DNA of 64,000 nucleotides from Saururus chinensis (taxonomy: Eukaryota > Streptophyta > Magnoliopsida > Piperales > Saururaceae): positions 38,983,178 to 39,047,177 of the forward strand of contig CP141143.1 in NCBI GenBank assembly GCA_035235625.1, read 5' to 3'. Below the pieces are notes generated by a model. The model was given only the letters and a program-made list of their open reading frames with translations. It was not told where the DNA came from and did not search any database. The first letter of the stretch is position 1; each line of letters starts with the position of its first letter. A program made the position numbers and the translations under genes. Shown one piece after another: positions 35,052-47,194 of the stretch.

Positions 35052-35580
35052 CACTACAATTAAAAAGATTATTAGCGACGTTTTTAAGCGTCGCTGATAG
35101 TCATCTAAGTGTCATTAATGACTTTTAGCAATGCATAAAAAACGTCATTAAATATGTTGATAAAAATGGAGTCGCTAATGCTCATCGCTAATAATAGGAC
35201 ATTAGCCACATTTAATTAATTGTCGCTATTATTTTTTTTGTGATGTAAAATAAACCTTCACTAATAGTAAAATATTCACAACGCATAATTATAAACATTA
35301 CAAATAATTAGTTATTAGCGATGCTTTTTTATGCATCGTTAATAAAGAAAACTTTTTAAAAAAAATATCTTATTTTTGAAGCATAATTATAAGCGTTGCT
35401 AATCATTTGTTATTAACAACGCTTTATTATGCGTTGCTAATATAACAAATATTTTAAAAAAATAAGACTGTTTATTAGCAACAGTTATATAAGCGTCACT
35501 AATAAATAGTTTTATTTTTTAAAATAATTTTTATATATTAAGTATCACTAAAGAGAAAACATTAAAAAAAAGAATTTAGA
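35052..35580. repeat. CACTA subterminal repeat block (left, outer)
   Basis: About ten alternating units of the TTAGCGACG/CGTCGCTAA type, variously mutated, spaced 30-60 bases. They could pair as many small hairpins. CACTA transposases usually bind such subterminal arrays. Confidence 0.7.
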
Positions 35581-35696
35581 GTATTAGGGGAGGGTTAGAG
35601 GGGGCCGGATTCTGGTGGGCTGTCGAAATCTGGCCCTCCACCCCTTTCCTCCCGCTCCCGCCCTTCACTCCTTTCTAAACGGAGGAAGGGGGGAGG

Positions 35697-38600
35697 TGTA
35701 ATATCCCAAATTTTTCTATGTTTCAAAAATTAAATACGTGAAAAATAGGGTGCTTGAACTAGTAATATTTTTAGTAGAATAACTTCCTCCCTAGATAGAA
35801 TCTCTAGCTGAAACTAATATTATTAGAAAGTAGACAGAAATAGCTTTAAAATGCTACTAAGAACGTACGAAACGGATTTTGAATGAGAGAGATACGACTA
35901 TTTGAAGTTGAATATATCGTATATTTAGGTCATTTAAGTTGTTTTGCGAGCCTAATTAATTAGAATTTTAAAATTAATTTTTAATAGCCCAATTAAATAA
36001 CCTAATTGAAAAGGATTGACCAAATTTCTACAAGAATTAGGAATTCTAATCTCTATATTAATAAGAGGCTTTATTAAGGCATTCTCCCCAATCAAATTCC
36101 ATGATGTTGGCGGCATCTTGGGGTCACCATCTCGTTCCTTTGATCCACCTCCTTCTCGTCCCCTGCGCCAAGTCGTTGTCATTGGGTTAGTAATCGATTT
36201 CCCTTCTCAAAGTTCTGGGAAAGATCACTCCGCTTGGATGTTGAGTGGAAATCACGTGGAAGCGACTCATTGAGGCGGTATGCGGAATTCACCGGCTGAC
36301 CCTGAGAGATCTAAAAATGGAGCATTCAATCATAATGGAGCATTCAATCATACGTTCAAACAACTTACATTCAGGGTTGCTGGCATCGTGCCTTGCGGCT
36401 CTGGCGTCGGGCAATTCGATTAACTGCTTTGGCTAAAGTTCAGGAGCCATAGGTCCATTGCTAGATTTATCGCTTATGCATTGTGTGATACTGAGGAAGC
36501 TCTCACGGATGAAACTGGCTGCCAAATGAACTTGACAACAAGGAAGCAATAGGCGTTTCTATTGGATATGGTACCGGGAGCATAAGTAGTGATACTCTGG
36601 ATGCAGTACGAATGATTTGTGATTAGAATATGCGTCTGATCAGAGAGGTAAGAAGGCCCTCTTTGTCTACATGCCTCTAGTTAAATTAAAATTGTTTAAT
36701 TATATCATGGTGGACTTGTTGTGCATGAATTTCATATTATGATATAAGTAATAGTTGCCTCGTTATGAATCTTACGAACTGTGAAAGTGGGAGAGAGATT
36801 AACAACGTAATGGTTTAAAATTCACTTCAAAGTCATGCTTGTGATTATCGTTATGTGAAAACACAACTAGCTGGTTTCAACTGTGAGCGCCAGGAATTCT
36901 GATGGGTTTGTCGTGTTTGATTAAAGACGGATCTGGGAAGGGTTTTGGACCTTAGGTTTGGGTTAATACTAATTTTCAGGAGGATAATAAAGGATCTACT
37001 TCTTCTAATTAATGGCAGTACATTCTCACCTTCCCAGTCCAGAATAGAGTACATTCTCACCTTCACAGTCCAGAACAGAGCATCGATGCTATGTTCTGAA
37101 CTTAGAAGAGGTAGAAGATGATGGGTCTAAGATTTTTCTGGTCCAGTCCAATTTTATTTTTAAAATTCTATTGAACCAGGTCTGCTTCAGTAGGTTGTAG
37201 ATGTGGAATACATTTGGAGAAAATTAAAAATTTCCGTGAGCTTATGCCGAGTGTTGTGCCCAAGTTTTAAAAGGGGAAAAATTCTAATGTTTGTAAAATG
37301 ATTAATTTACCCTTATGAGTTGAATCATAGAACGATGCTAATGACCAGACTTTGGGGCTCCAGTTTAGGGTCCTATGAGTTAATTTAAAAATTGATAAAA
37401 ATCTTAATAATATTTTAATATATATAAATTTATACCGAACCATAAGTAAGTAGATAATTGATTATTTTACCCCTAGGGTTAAGTTAAGATGGTTAATTGA
37501 ACCGGGGTCGGTTTAAGGGGTTTATGACCCGTTAAACAGTAAAAAAATTACTTCAGGTTCATAACATCATGGTGTACCCCTGTGATTAATTTTGGACCTT
37601 TTAGGGTTCAGGGAAGCCCTGAACGAAAAAGTAGAAATACCCCTATTGACGAACCGATCCACATTTGTGTGGATGTTATTAACATGTCAATGTGATACTG
37701 AAACCTTTTGAGAGGTTAAAGACTTACCCGAAAATAGAGAGGATCATATTAAATATTTGATAATTACCTTAATGCCCTTAGGTGCATTATGATCAATTTT
37801 CATAAAGACTTAATAAGTTAACCAAAGGAGGGTTAGGGCGCGTGAGCTCGAATAATTCTAATATCATTATTGAATTTGATTATTGATATTATGATCTGCT
37901 TAGATCTGTATGGTTCTGATTGTTTATGTTATTCATTGTTTCAATATTTGATATTGATGTTATGGTAGTAACTTATCACTAGCTTAAGATTATCAAAAAA
38001 TTAATTGATGGGGTGGATAGCTTTGAATTGGGTGAGAACACATAATCAAGATAAATACTAAAATACCTCAGAGGGGTCTAGGACTAGTTCATAGAGTGAA
38101 CAAAGCCTTTCACCTGACGATTTGCTTTGGTTAATGAACCGATGGTAGTCATTCGAAATCCTGACTTATTGATTAGCAAGATAGGGTCAGAATGGTTTTC
38201 TGAGTTTTAGCTCTATTGAGGAGCTGCTGATTTGACTGTGTAAGTTGCATCTCCCCATTGGAGGGAGCTCTGCATGAGCCGGGCTCACCACAAATCTATT
38301 GAGGATCTTTTAGTGTATACACATTTGGATTAATTGATATCCTGCTTGGTTGGCTTTTCCCGCCACTTCTATTCAGGTGCAGTTGTGGGCCATGCCCTTC
38401 TACTCTGATCAGGTCCTTCGTGGGCTAGGAGGGGTGATGGTACTTCCTAGTGGATTCCAGGGGCCTAGTGGATTCCAGGGTGTTTTGTAATGGATTTACC
38501 TTTGAGGGTGGTCTATGGTGAGGTTATTATTTGTCACTTAGGATGACATCTGATGAGGCTGTCTGTCATTAGGATTAGACGAGGATATTAATTATCAAAC

Positions 38601-39265
38601 AATGGTTTGAGAGATAATTAATAACATTGTTTGATATTGCTTGTTTAATTAGAATAAGTGGAACGATTAAAGGACTTCCATAAAATGTAGGTTGCTTTAA
38701 AATGCTTAAGCATTGCATGTGTGGTGCTATGCTTTTTAGAATAGTGTAGATTTTATGTAGAACTCCGTCTAGATCCGATCTTGTTGGAAACATTAGAGAT
38801 TTTGTCTGATGAGTACGTAGGCAACTAACATCGGGTGATGTTGGCCCGATCCTAAAAACATTAATTTATGCTTTTGTTCTTTTGAGACGCTCTTCCAAGG
38901 GGAGGAGATGTTTGGTTGTTGTTTGGTCTTGTTTGCTTGTAGGTTCTTTAGATGGGGACATTGCGAGATCAGGACGTTGGTGGTGTTTGAGGACTACATT
39001 GCACTGGTGGGATCTAATTTCTTGCTTCTGGAATCATGTAAGTAATTATAATTACTGGCGTGAGAGCTAACTTTACTTGGTTATTTATTTTCACACAGAT
39101 GACATACTTGGACTTCGAGGGTTAACCTGCTGTTTATTTGACATGTGTAATAATATCACATGTTTTGATATTCATATTTGTGAACCCCAGTTATCACGAC
39201 TTGGATATTTTAGTTAATTAATTTAATTTGATTTAAAGAAAGAAAAAATTGATCGTGATTTATCG
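35697..39265 (+). mobile_element. solo LTR-like unit, about 3.6 kb (right edge approximate)
   Basis: It opens TGTAATATCCCAAATTTTT right after a purine block (GGAAGGGGGGAGG). Near its right side GTAGGCAACTAACATCGGG and GTTGGCCCGATCC match the block GTAGGCAACTAACG to GTTGGCCCGATCC of the LTR at 42.0-44.1 kb, which supports an LTR of the same broad family. The terminus around 39.20-39.27 kb has diverged and I could not fix it or a target duplication. No coding domain is recognised, and host purine-rich sequence resumes at about 39,285. Confidence 0.5.
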
Positions 39266-39269
39266 TGTG

Positions 39270-40110
39270 TCCTTTATTTCCGTTTAGAGAGAAGGGGAAG
39301 GGGACTTGGGGAGAGAGGGGGAGGGGGAGGGAGGAGGGGGGTGGAGGGCCGAGAATCCCCTTCCCATTGCCCTTGGGTCCCCCTGTAAACAGAGAGGGGA
39401 AGGATGGAGGGGGGAGTACCAGGGAGAGAGGGGGTGGGGGTCAGATTCCAGCGGAGAGAATCCGGCCCACCACCCCCTACTCCCTCTCCCTCTCGCTCTT
39501 CCCTCTTCCCCACCCCTTCCCCTCTCTGTTTACAGGGAGGGGGGGAGGGATAGGGGGCTAGATTCCAGTGGGGAGCCCGAATTCCCCTCCTCTGTTTCTT
39601 AGAAGGGGAGGGGGGACCCGAGGAGGGGGGGGGGTAGACTCCGGCTCCCCACCAAAATCTAGCTTCAGAAGTGGGAGGGAGGAGCTGAGCAAACGGGAGG
39701 AGGGGAAGGAGGGGGGTGGGAAACCGGGGAGAGAGGTGGGAGCAGTTGCTGAGGGCCTGATCTCTCTAGGAGGGAGTCATTGTGGGGTAGTCGTAGGGGG
39801 GCGATCGCCAGGGTGGTCAGCGGGCTAGGAGGGTGGAACAAGGCAGAGTGGGAGGGAAGCGACCACCGTGGGGCTTCTCTCCAGGGGGTGGTCGCCGGGG
39901 TTGATCTCCGGGGGTGGTTGCCGGCGGTGGTCATCAGCCGAGGAGGGTGGGGGGATATATAGGAGTTCATAGGCAAAATTCGACCGCGCGATAGTGGAGG
40001 AGAGAGAGGGGGAGAGAGAGGTAGAGAAGAGAGAAAGAGGAGAGAGAGAGGGGGAGAGAGAGGCGGAGAGAGAGAAGAGAGAGAGACAGAGAGAAAAAAG
40101 AGGAGTTAGA
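39270..40110. repeat. polypurine (GGGGAGGG/GAGA) block
   Basis: Very G- and GA-rich on the plus strand, broken by short CCCCTCTCC inversions at about 39.47-39.53 kb. ORFs of about 60-100 residues here are simple-sequence artefacts. Confidence 0.8.
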
Positions 40111-40749
40111 ATTTTTATTTTAATAAAAATAAAGCTATTAGCGACGCTTGGAGGTGCACTATAACAAAAAGGACTTTTAGCGATGCATTTATGCAGTGCT
40201 ATATGTATCGCAAAAAGTGCCATTGCTATTGCCTATTAGCAATGTATAACGAAAAGCGTCGCTAATAGTTTATATTAGCGACGTATAAATGTATGTTGCG
40301 AATAATCAATTATTAGCGACGTATAATATGCGTCGCTACTAATTAATTATTAGCGACACTTATTTGTTATTATCAACATTATTATATACGTCGATACTAA
40401 TAAAACTATTTTTTTAAAAAAATAAAATTATTTTATAGCGACATATAAATCTATGCGTCACTAATAAGTACTTGTTAGCGACATTTATATATATATATGT
40501 CGCTAATAAAAAACCATTTAAAAAAAATAAAAAAACTTATTAGCGACGTATAACTCTGTGCATCGCTAATAAGTCTTTATTAGCGATGTTTGTGTATACG
40601 TCGTTAATAGAAATTTCTTTTTAAAAAACTTTTTTAATGCATCGTTAATACTATAATATTAGCGACACAATAAGTAAGCTTTAGAGACGCTTTTATATGC
40701 GTCGCTAAGGACATAATTTTTTTAGAAAAAATCCTTGGTGGGCCACAAG

Positions 40750-41540
40750 CCCACTGGGGAAGGGAGTGGGGGCCGGAGACAGCGGGGCGCCAGAATCCGG
40801 CCCCCTCCTTCACTCCTCCTCTGAAAATCAAATGAGCGGGGGGGGGAGAGGGGGAGGCAATGAAAGGGGGGAGAGGGGGAGGGAGGAGGGGGTGGGGTGC
40901 CGGAATCTGGCCGGGGAGCTGAATTCTTGCGGTAGGAGTCCCCTCCTTGGGGGGAGGCGGTGAAAGAGGGGGAGAAATGAGGATGGGAGGGGATGAAAGG
41001 ACGGGGGAGTGGGGGGGGGAAGGGGAGGGGTGGGGTGCTGGAATCCGGTGGGGGAGTTGGATTCCGGCAACCCCTACTTCGGTAGAGGCAAATTGGGGGG
41101 GGGGGGGGAATGGAAATAAGGGGAGGGGAGGAAGGGAGAGGGGAGGAGGTTGTGGGGTGCCAGAATTTGGCGGTGTGAAATTGGATGGCGGCGGCAGGGG
41201 TAGGGCAAGGGGAAGGGAGGAGGGTGGGGGAGGGGAGGGGAAGGGGAAGGGAGAAGGGTGGGGGAGGCGAAGGGAAGGGAAGGGAGGAGGCAGAGCCAGG
41301 ATGCGGCTGAGCAGGGACGACAACGATAGGGTGGAGGCACGATGAAGGCGGGGTGGAGGCAGGTGGAGTCGGGGTGGAGACACGGTGGAGTCGGGGTGGA
41401 GGAAGTGCGGAAGCAGGGTGGAGGCGCTGCGGAGGCGCCGCGGAGTCGGGGTGGAGACGCAGCAGAGGAGGGGTGGAGGAACGATGGAGGCGGAGGAGGC
41501 TGTGGGATGGGAGAAGAAGAAGCACGTAGGAGGAGAGGGG
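40750..41540. repeat. G-rich polypurine block with GGGGTGGAG units
   Basis: Plus-strand runs of GGGGAGGGG, GGGTGGGGTGCCGGAATC repeated with variation at about 40.88, 41.03 and 41.15 kb, and a GGAGTCGGGGTGGAG array at 41.36-41.47 kb. The long minus-strand frame across it would encode a Pro/Ser/Leu-rich chain with no domain, so I do not call a gene. Confidence 0.8.
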
Positions 41541-41769
41541 GGGCTAAGGGAATAAATACCACGCGGGCAAGCAAAAATTTCCCGCACAAGCATAAGTTTT
41601 GGTGACGTTTAGAAACGTCGCTAAAACTGTACCCTACTGCAACGTTTATTATTAAACATTGCAATTGGGTATATTATTTGCGACACATAATATTATGCAT
41701 CGTAAATGATATGGTATTTGCAACAAATACCAATATTTGTCGCCAATATTATTTTTTTAAAATTAAAAT

Positions 41770-42032
41770 ATTCTCATCTCCCTCTCTTCACCCTCTCTTC
41801 TCACCCTCTCTTCTCTCTCTCTCTCTTTCTCTCTCCTCACTACTCTTTCTCTCTTCTCACCCTCTCTCTTCCCTCCTCTCTCTCCCTTCCCCCCTCTCTC
41901 CTCTCTCTCTTGCCTCTCCTCTCTCTCACCCTCTCTCTACTCTCACCCACTCTTCTCTCTCTCCTCACCCTCTCTTCTCTCTCTCTTTCCTCACTCACTC
42001 TTCTCTCTTCTCACCCTCTCTCTCTCCCTTCC
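41770..42032. repeat. polypyrimidine (CTCTC) block
   Basis: Nearly pure CTCTC/CCTCT sequence between subterminal units and a solo LTR. It continues at 44,056 after the LTR. Confidence 0.85.
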
Positions 42033-44055
42033 TATTACACCCCGTGTTCCGATTACACTTAACCTCAGAGGGTTAGGGGTAGTTATGAAATGTTAGTTAA
42101 CTTTTTAAGGGTTTTAAGAGTTGAAATTTTATTAGTTGGTTAGAGCTCGAAGTAACGAGCACAACACATCTAAGAACACTCAAAACAGAGGTCGGGAACA
42201 AAAGTTATGACCTCGGAAAATGTGCCACATAGGCAGGACCCACTTTGAAAGTGCGAGATAACCTACCCATGTAGGGTCTAGTTTTGAAGGGCTTGTCGAT
42301 ATGAGTCCATCGGTATCAAGATCGTGCAATTCTAACTTCGGGATAAAAAGTTACCGAGTTTTGAAGTTGGAATTGTATTTGAATGAAATAATAAAATATT
42401 CAAGAAAATAGCTGACATCAGCAAGCCGAGCGGAGCCGAGCCACTGCGCCATTGAAATGGCACACGAACACGGCCGTCCACGCTACGCGGGTCCCATGCG
42501 ATCTCACGGTGACACACGTGTGTTATGTGCGCCGACCTTGGTGGCGGCCCAATCAAAATGCGCCACATGGCGTGAGCACATGCGCGCGTCTTTCCTCTTC
42601 CTCTGTTCGCTCGCACGCTAATTCCATATAAATAGTTATTCTGTTCATTCTTCTGGGGGGTTTCGGGAGTCATTCTACGTCAGTTTCCTTCCGTTCAAAA
42701 AGCGTTCTTAACTAATTCAAGGGTGTTCTACGCAATGGAAGCGTCCATTCTTCGAGTTAGCAATGTCGGATAAGGGAAATGCACCGGGGCAAGGGGAGGT
42801 TCTGTCTGCCGCCTACGGGCGCGGAAAGGGTAAAGTAACTTCGGGTAAGGGGAGATTCCCCTACGTTTTCTCATCTTCTGTTCTTCATTTCTCTTTCATT
42901 TTATGTCTGATTCGAGTCATTCAAGAGGCGTACCTAGCTAATTTGAGGGTGATTAATGCAATGGAAGTGTCCATTCCTTGAGTTAGCAATGCTATATAGG
43001 GGAAACATCCCGGGGGCAAGGGGAGGTTCTGCCCGTAGCCTACGAGCGCAGGAAGGGTAAAGTGTCTCCGGGTAAGTGGAGATTTTGTTCGTCGCCTACT
43101 GGCACTGGATGGGAAAAGTGTTCTTGGGTTAAAGGGAGGTTCTGTCCGTAGCTTACAGGCACAGAAAGAGAAAGTATTCCAGAGTAAGATGAGATTCTGT
43201 CGATCATCTTCAGACTTGGAAGGAAAGATGCTTTGAGGAAACGAGCAACTTCGAACATCGTCACTTTTGAAACTGCAGGGGAGTACGCTTTTTTGATATT
43301 CTAATTTAATATAAGTTATATGCATGCATATCTTAATTAATAATATACTAATGAAGATATATACTTTGTTATGGTATGATATATTCTTATATGTTTCTAT
43401 TTGATCTACTTTGATATATTCTGTGGTGATCCGAATTACACTAAAATGCTCTATTGTGATCTAATATACTCCGATCTGATCTGATGTGATCAGTATAGTT
43501 AGATGAAATCTGATATTATCTGATAGGATCTGATATGATCCAACATGCTCTATTGTGTGTTCTGCTCTGCTCTATGATAGATTGGAATGTGTGGTTTTGC
43601 TCACCTACATGAGATGTGTATTTCACTGCTTTATTGATTTTCGTTTGACTCCGATGATGTATAAGATTTATGTCTGATTCTTAATTAATTATTCGGATAT
43701 AAAGTATACGTATTTTATCGTATATGATTTTCTGATGTCTAATGAATGTAGTAGCCGTTAAGGCAGAACTACGTTCGGATCCGATTGTATTGGAATAACG
43801 TCAGAGATGGTATCGAATATGTATGTAGGCAACTAACGATAAAATAAGTTGGCCCGATCCAAATTAGTTATAAAATTAGGTTTGTTCTTATCTACGCACA
43901 ATGGAACGTTAAAGCTCCATAGTGCATGGATGAACGTTATGACTCTCGCACTCAGAGTCTGCAGCTTTTGGTCAGTCGGTTTAATTTTCCTGCTTAATTT
44001 AATACACTCAAATTCTGTCTTCCGAACTAACCCCGGTCCGGGTCGGGGTGTTACA
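42033..44055 (+). mobile_element. solo LTR, 2,023 bp, with exact 5-bp target duplication
   Basis: It runs from TATTACACCCCGTG to GGGTCGGGGTGTTACA. Flanks are CTTCC on both sides (42,028-42,032 and 44,056-44,060), an exact duplication. The core from about 42.16 to 42.40 kb (GAGGTCGGGAACAAAAGTT, GACCCACTTTGAAAGTGCG) matches the complement of 50.37-50.58 kb, so 48.67-50.74 kb is a second copy in the opposite orientation. There is no internal coding region, so it is a solo LTR, probably of a Tekay-like Ty3/gypsy element (inference). Three related paragraph-like units at 42.76-43.25 kb (GCAAGGGGAGGTTCTG phrases) form a degenerate internal repeat. Confidence 0.82.
42760..43200 (+). repeat. degenerate direct repeats inside the solo LTR
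   Basis: Phrases such as GGGGAGGTTCTGTCTGCCGCC, GGGGAGGTTCTGCCCGTAGCC, GTGGAGATTTTGTTCGTCGCC and GGGAGGTTCTGTCCGTAGC recur every 60-240 bases, each followed by a CGGAAAGGGTAAAGT-like stretch. They are part of the LTR, not a gene. Confidence 0.55.
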
Positions 44056-44240
44056 CTTCCCATCTCTCCCCTCTCCCTTCCCTCTCCTCTGTCCCCTCTC
44101 TCTCCTCACTCTCTCTCTCCTCTCTCTCTTTCCTCTCTCTCTCTCCTCTCTCTTCCCTCTCTCCCCCTCTCCTCACTTTCTCTCCCCTCTCTCTCGTCAC
44201 TCTCTCTCCTCTCTCTCCTCACTCTCTCTTTTAATTTTAA
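44056..44240. repeat. polypyrimidine (CTCTC) block, continuation
   Basis: CTCTC sequence that was continuous with 41.77-42.03 kb before the solo LTR inserted, as the exact CTTCC duplication shows. Confidence 0.85.
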
Positions 44241-44850
44241 ATTTTTTAAATTTAAAAATGCTATTAGCGGCGCATAGTGTATGCGTCGCTAATACTGCAG
44301 AGTATTAGCGATGTATAATACTGAAGAGTATTAGCGATGTATAGAGAGCTATACGTCGCTAATACTCTATAGTATTAACGACGCATACAACTATGTGTCG
44401 CTAATACATAACTTATTAGCAATAAGGCTGCTAACGAGCTGAGCTATCTCGTCGAGCTGAACTGGCATGGCTTGGTTCGACTGGAATTTGGCTCGGCTCG
44501 AAGTGAGCTCGATTCGAGTTCGGTTTGAACTCGAAATCAAACGAGCCGATCTCGAGCATGGGCCAGCTCGAATCGACTCGAGATCGGTTTGACTTGAAAT
44601 TGACTCGAAGCTCGGCTCGAACTCGACTCGATTTGTTATATATCACTTTCTAATTATTATACCCATATTATATGAATTTTTTAACTTTTACCTTTCATGT
44701 ACCCATAATATTTTATATTAATTTATAAAATATATATCCTATATATACATTAATATATGGTATATGATATACTATATAATATGATATATAATACCTATAT
44801 TATACTATTACATTTTAAGCAAATATAAATCCTACTACTAATGAAATTGA

Positions 44851-45417
44851 GAATGTAGGTATGATAAATTATTTTATTTCTATTCTACCCCTATTCATCT
44901 ATATAATATTATTTAAATTTTAAATACTACCTTTTATCATTCTAATCTTAACAAATATAAATATGTTATTCTACTTGCAAATAAACATTCTTAATTCAAC
45001 CAATTATATTAGTTTAGAATTAGAGATTTAGTGAATTATATCTAGATTTTTCCTATAAATATATCAAGTGAACCAAGTTTAGATTTTAATATTGAATTCC
45101 AATTATATTGATTTTTCTTTTTATAGGTAATCCACACCACATGAGAATGTAGATATGATAAATTATTTTATTTCTATTCAACCCCTATTCATCTATATAA
45201 TATTATTTAAATTTTAAATACTACCTTTAATCATTCTAATCCTAACAAATATAAATATATTATTCTACTTGCAAATAAACATTCTTATTTCAGCCAATTA
45301 TATTAGTTTAGAATTAGAGATTTAGTGAACTATATCTAGATTTTTCCTATAAATATATCAAGTGAACAAAGCCTAGATTTTACTATTGAATTCCAAGTCT
45401 AAATTTTTCTTTTTATA
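44851..45417 (+). repeat. tandem duplication, period 294 bp
   Basis: The stretch starting GAATGTAGGTATGATAAATT at 44,851 recurs from 45,145, with the same order of motifs (CCCCTATTCATCTATATAAT, CTTGCAAATAAACATTCTT, GAATTAGAGATTTAGTGAA). I estimate about 95 percent identity by eye, so it is a fairly recent event. Confidence 0.85.
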
Positions 45418-46630
45418 TAACTACCAAAATAATGGAGAGAGAAAAATATTTACCAATATGATGTTCCTTTTCACTGACTAGGCGTTGATACCTGCGTGTT
45501 TTTTTAATATTTTTTTTATAATTTCATCCTTTAGAATGATGAAATGAGTAGTACACTTAAATTAATACAATGTACGAACTTTGTCCTTCCAAATGATGAA
45601 ATCAATAATGAATTGATTTTTTCTCTCTTTTCTCTCTCCTCTCTCTATTCACTCTCTCTCTCCTCTCTCTATTCTCTCTCTCCTCTCTCTTTCGGTTATC
45701 TCTTCTATCTCTCATGTTTCTCTCCTCTTTTCTAAAAGACAAAATCATGAAAAATTTTAAAAAATATTATTTTCGTCATTCACAAATACATTATATTTTA
45801 TTATAAATTTTATATTTTAATATATTATATATAAATAAGAAAAAATTAAATTAAAATTTTCTACTTTCTCCCCACTTCTCAGAGCTAGGGCTCACGTCAC
45901 GCACATGAGAGAGAGATAGGGAGAGAAAAAGAGAAAGAAGAGAGGACAAAGAAAAGAGAAAGTGTAGAGAGAGAGTGAAGAGAGAGAATAAGAGAGCCAA
46001 AAGAGAGAGGAGAGAGATTGAATAGAAATATAGAGAGGAGAGAGTGTGTGAAGCGAGAGAAAGAGGAGAGAGAGAGAGATAGCCGAAAGAAAGAGAGAAT
46101 GAATAGAGAGAAGAGAGAACGAATAGAGAGAGGAGAGAGTGAATAGAGAGAGAGTGTGAATAGAGAGAGAGAGAGAGTGTGAACAGAGAGAGGAGAGAGT
46201 GAAGAGAAAGAAGAGAGAACGAATAGAGAGAGGAGAGAGTGAATAGAGAGAGAGTGTGAATAGAGAGAGAGAGAGTGTGTGAACAGAGAGAGGAGAGAGT
46301 GAAGAGAAAGAAGAGAGAGAGAATGCAGAGATAGTAGAGAGAAGAGGGGACAAAATTATTTCATTATTGATTTTATCCTTCTAAATGACGAAACCAATAC
46401 ATTGCATTGATTTCATCTTTTAAAGGCACGACATTATATTGATTTCGTCCTTTAAATCATAAATGAATATATTATATTAAAATTTTCTTCTTTAAGAATG
46501 AAATTAAAAAATAAATTTAAAAAAAGTCACGGAGGCGCTTGCGAAAAGAAACACCATATTGGTAAATATTTTTCTCTTTATGTTATTTTCGTAATTATTA
46601 TTTTTAATATTATTTATATAATTATATTTA
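45417..46630. mobile_element. fold-back element with CT and GA arms, copy 2 (inverted)
   Basis: Inverted ends include GAGAAAAATATTTACCAATA at both sides (about 45,435, and complement at about 46,575), then GATTTCGTC/GATGAAATC motifs, a CT arm at 45.62-45.72 kb and a GA arm at 45.90-46.35 kb. The non-inverted core at 45.74-45.90 kb is the complement of the core of copy 1 (11.45-11.64 kb), including a CTCAGAGCTAGGGCTCACGT-like stretch, so this copy is in the opposite orientation. The outer borders are approximate. The 153-residue Ser/Leu frame in the GA arm is a simple-sequence artefact. Confidence 0.6.
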
Positions 46631-47194
46631 TTATATGGGATATTTGAATAACATTAGTTAAATTTTTGGTGACAAATGAAATTTTTTTGTTGGGTATTTA
46701 TTGACTCTTATTTTAACCATGGATTTTGAAATAATATTTACAACTTTAATAGAATAAAATTATGTTCATTATAATTTTTTTATTTTTGTAATCTTGGTGT
46801 GATTCTCTAAATTAATATAGATTTTTATAGATAAAAATAATTTTGGTTGTAAATGGGATTCGAGCTCAATTCGAACACAAGTTCGAGTTGCTATAATATG
46901 TTTTCGAGCTCTAGCTCGAGTCGAGTTTCAACTTTTTAGCCGAACCGAGCTCAAGCTAGGCATCGAGCTATTTGATTGAGCTCGAGCTGAGCTTTTAGAA
47001 ATTGAGCTCGAGTCAAAAAACCTGAAAACTTGGTTCAACTCGGCTCGTTAGCACCCTTAGTTGCTAATACTTTTTTTTTGTAAAAGAAAAATAATATCCC
47101 CTATCTTTCCCTCTCCTCTCTCTCTAACCTCCCTCCCTCTCCTCTCTAAGAAAATATATTATTTTTTAAAAAAATTATTTTAATGTTTTTAAAA

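Larger units (their letters stand above)
44423..47059. mobile_element. TIR element of unassigned superfamily (hAT-like guess), with internal duplication and a nested fold-back element
   Basis: The left end is TAAGGCTGCTAACGAGCTGA; the right end, read inward, is TAAGGGTGCTAACGAGCCGA. Inward, GAGCTCGAATCGAG-type phrases also face each other as inverted repeats. It sits in a CACTA subterminal block (TTAGCAA on the left, TTGCTAA on the right), so the local palindrome hides any target duplication. The interior is AT-rich, holds a 294-bp tandem duplication and the fold-back element at about 45.4-46.6 kb. No transposase is seen. Confidence 0.55.

Noticed and set aside
36016-36436. Possible small coding regions in the 35.7-39.3 kb unit
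   Set aside because: Short frames without a domain inside an LTR-like unit; no splice pattern makes a longer product.
40634-41593. 319-residue minus-strand open frame, Pro/Ser/Leu-rich
   Set aside because: It lies across a polypurine block; residues follow from CCT/CCC/TCC repetition, overlapping frames are equally open, and no domain is seen.
45892-46353. 153-residue Ser/Leu-rich frame on the minus strand
   Set aside because: GA-arm simple sequence of the fold-back element, not a gene.
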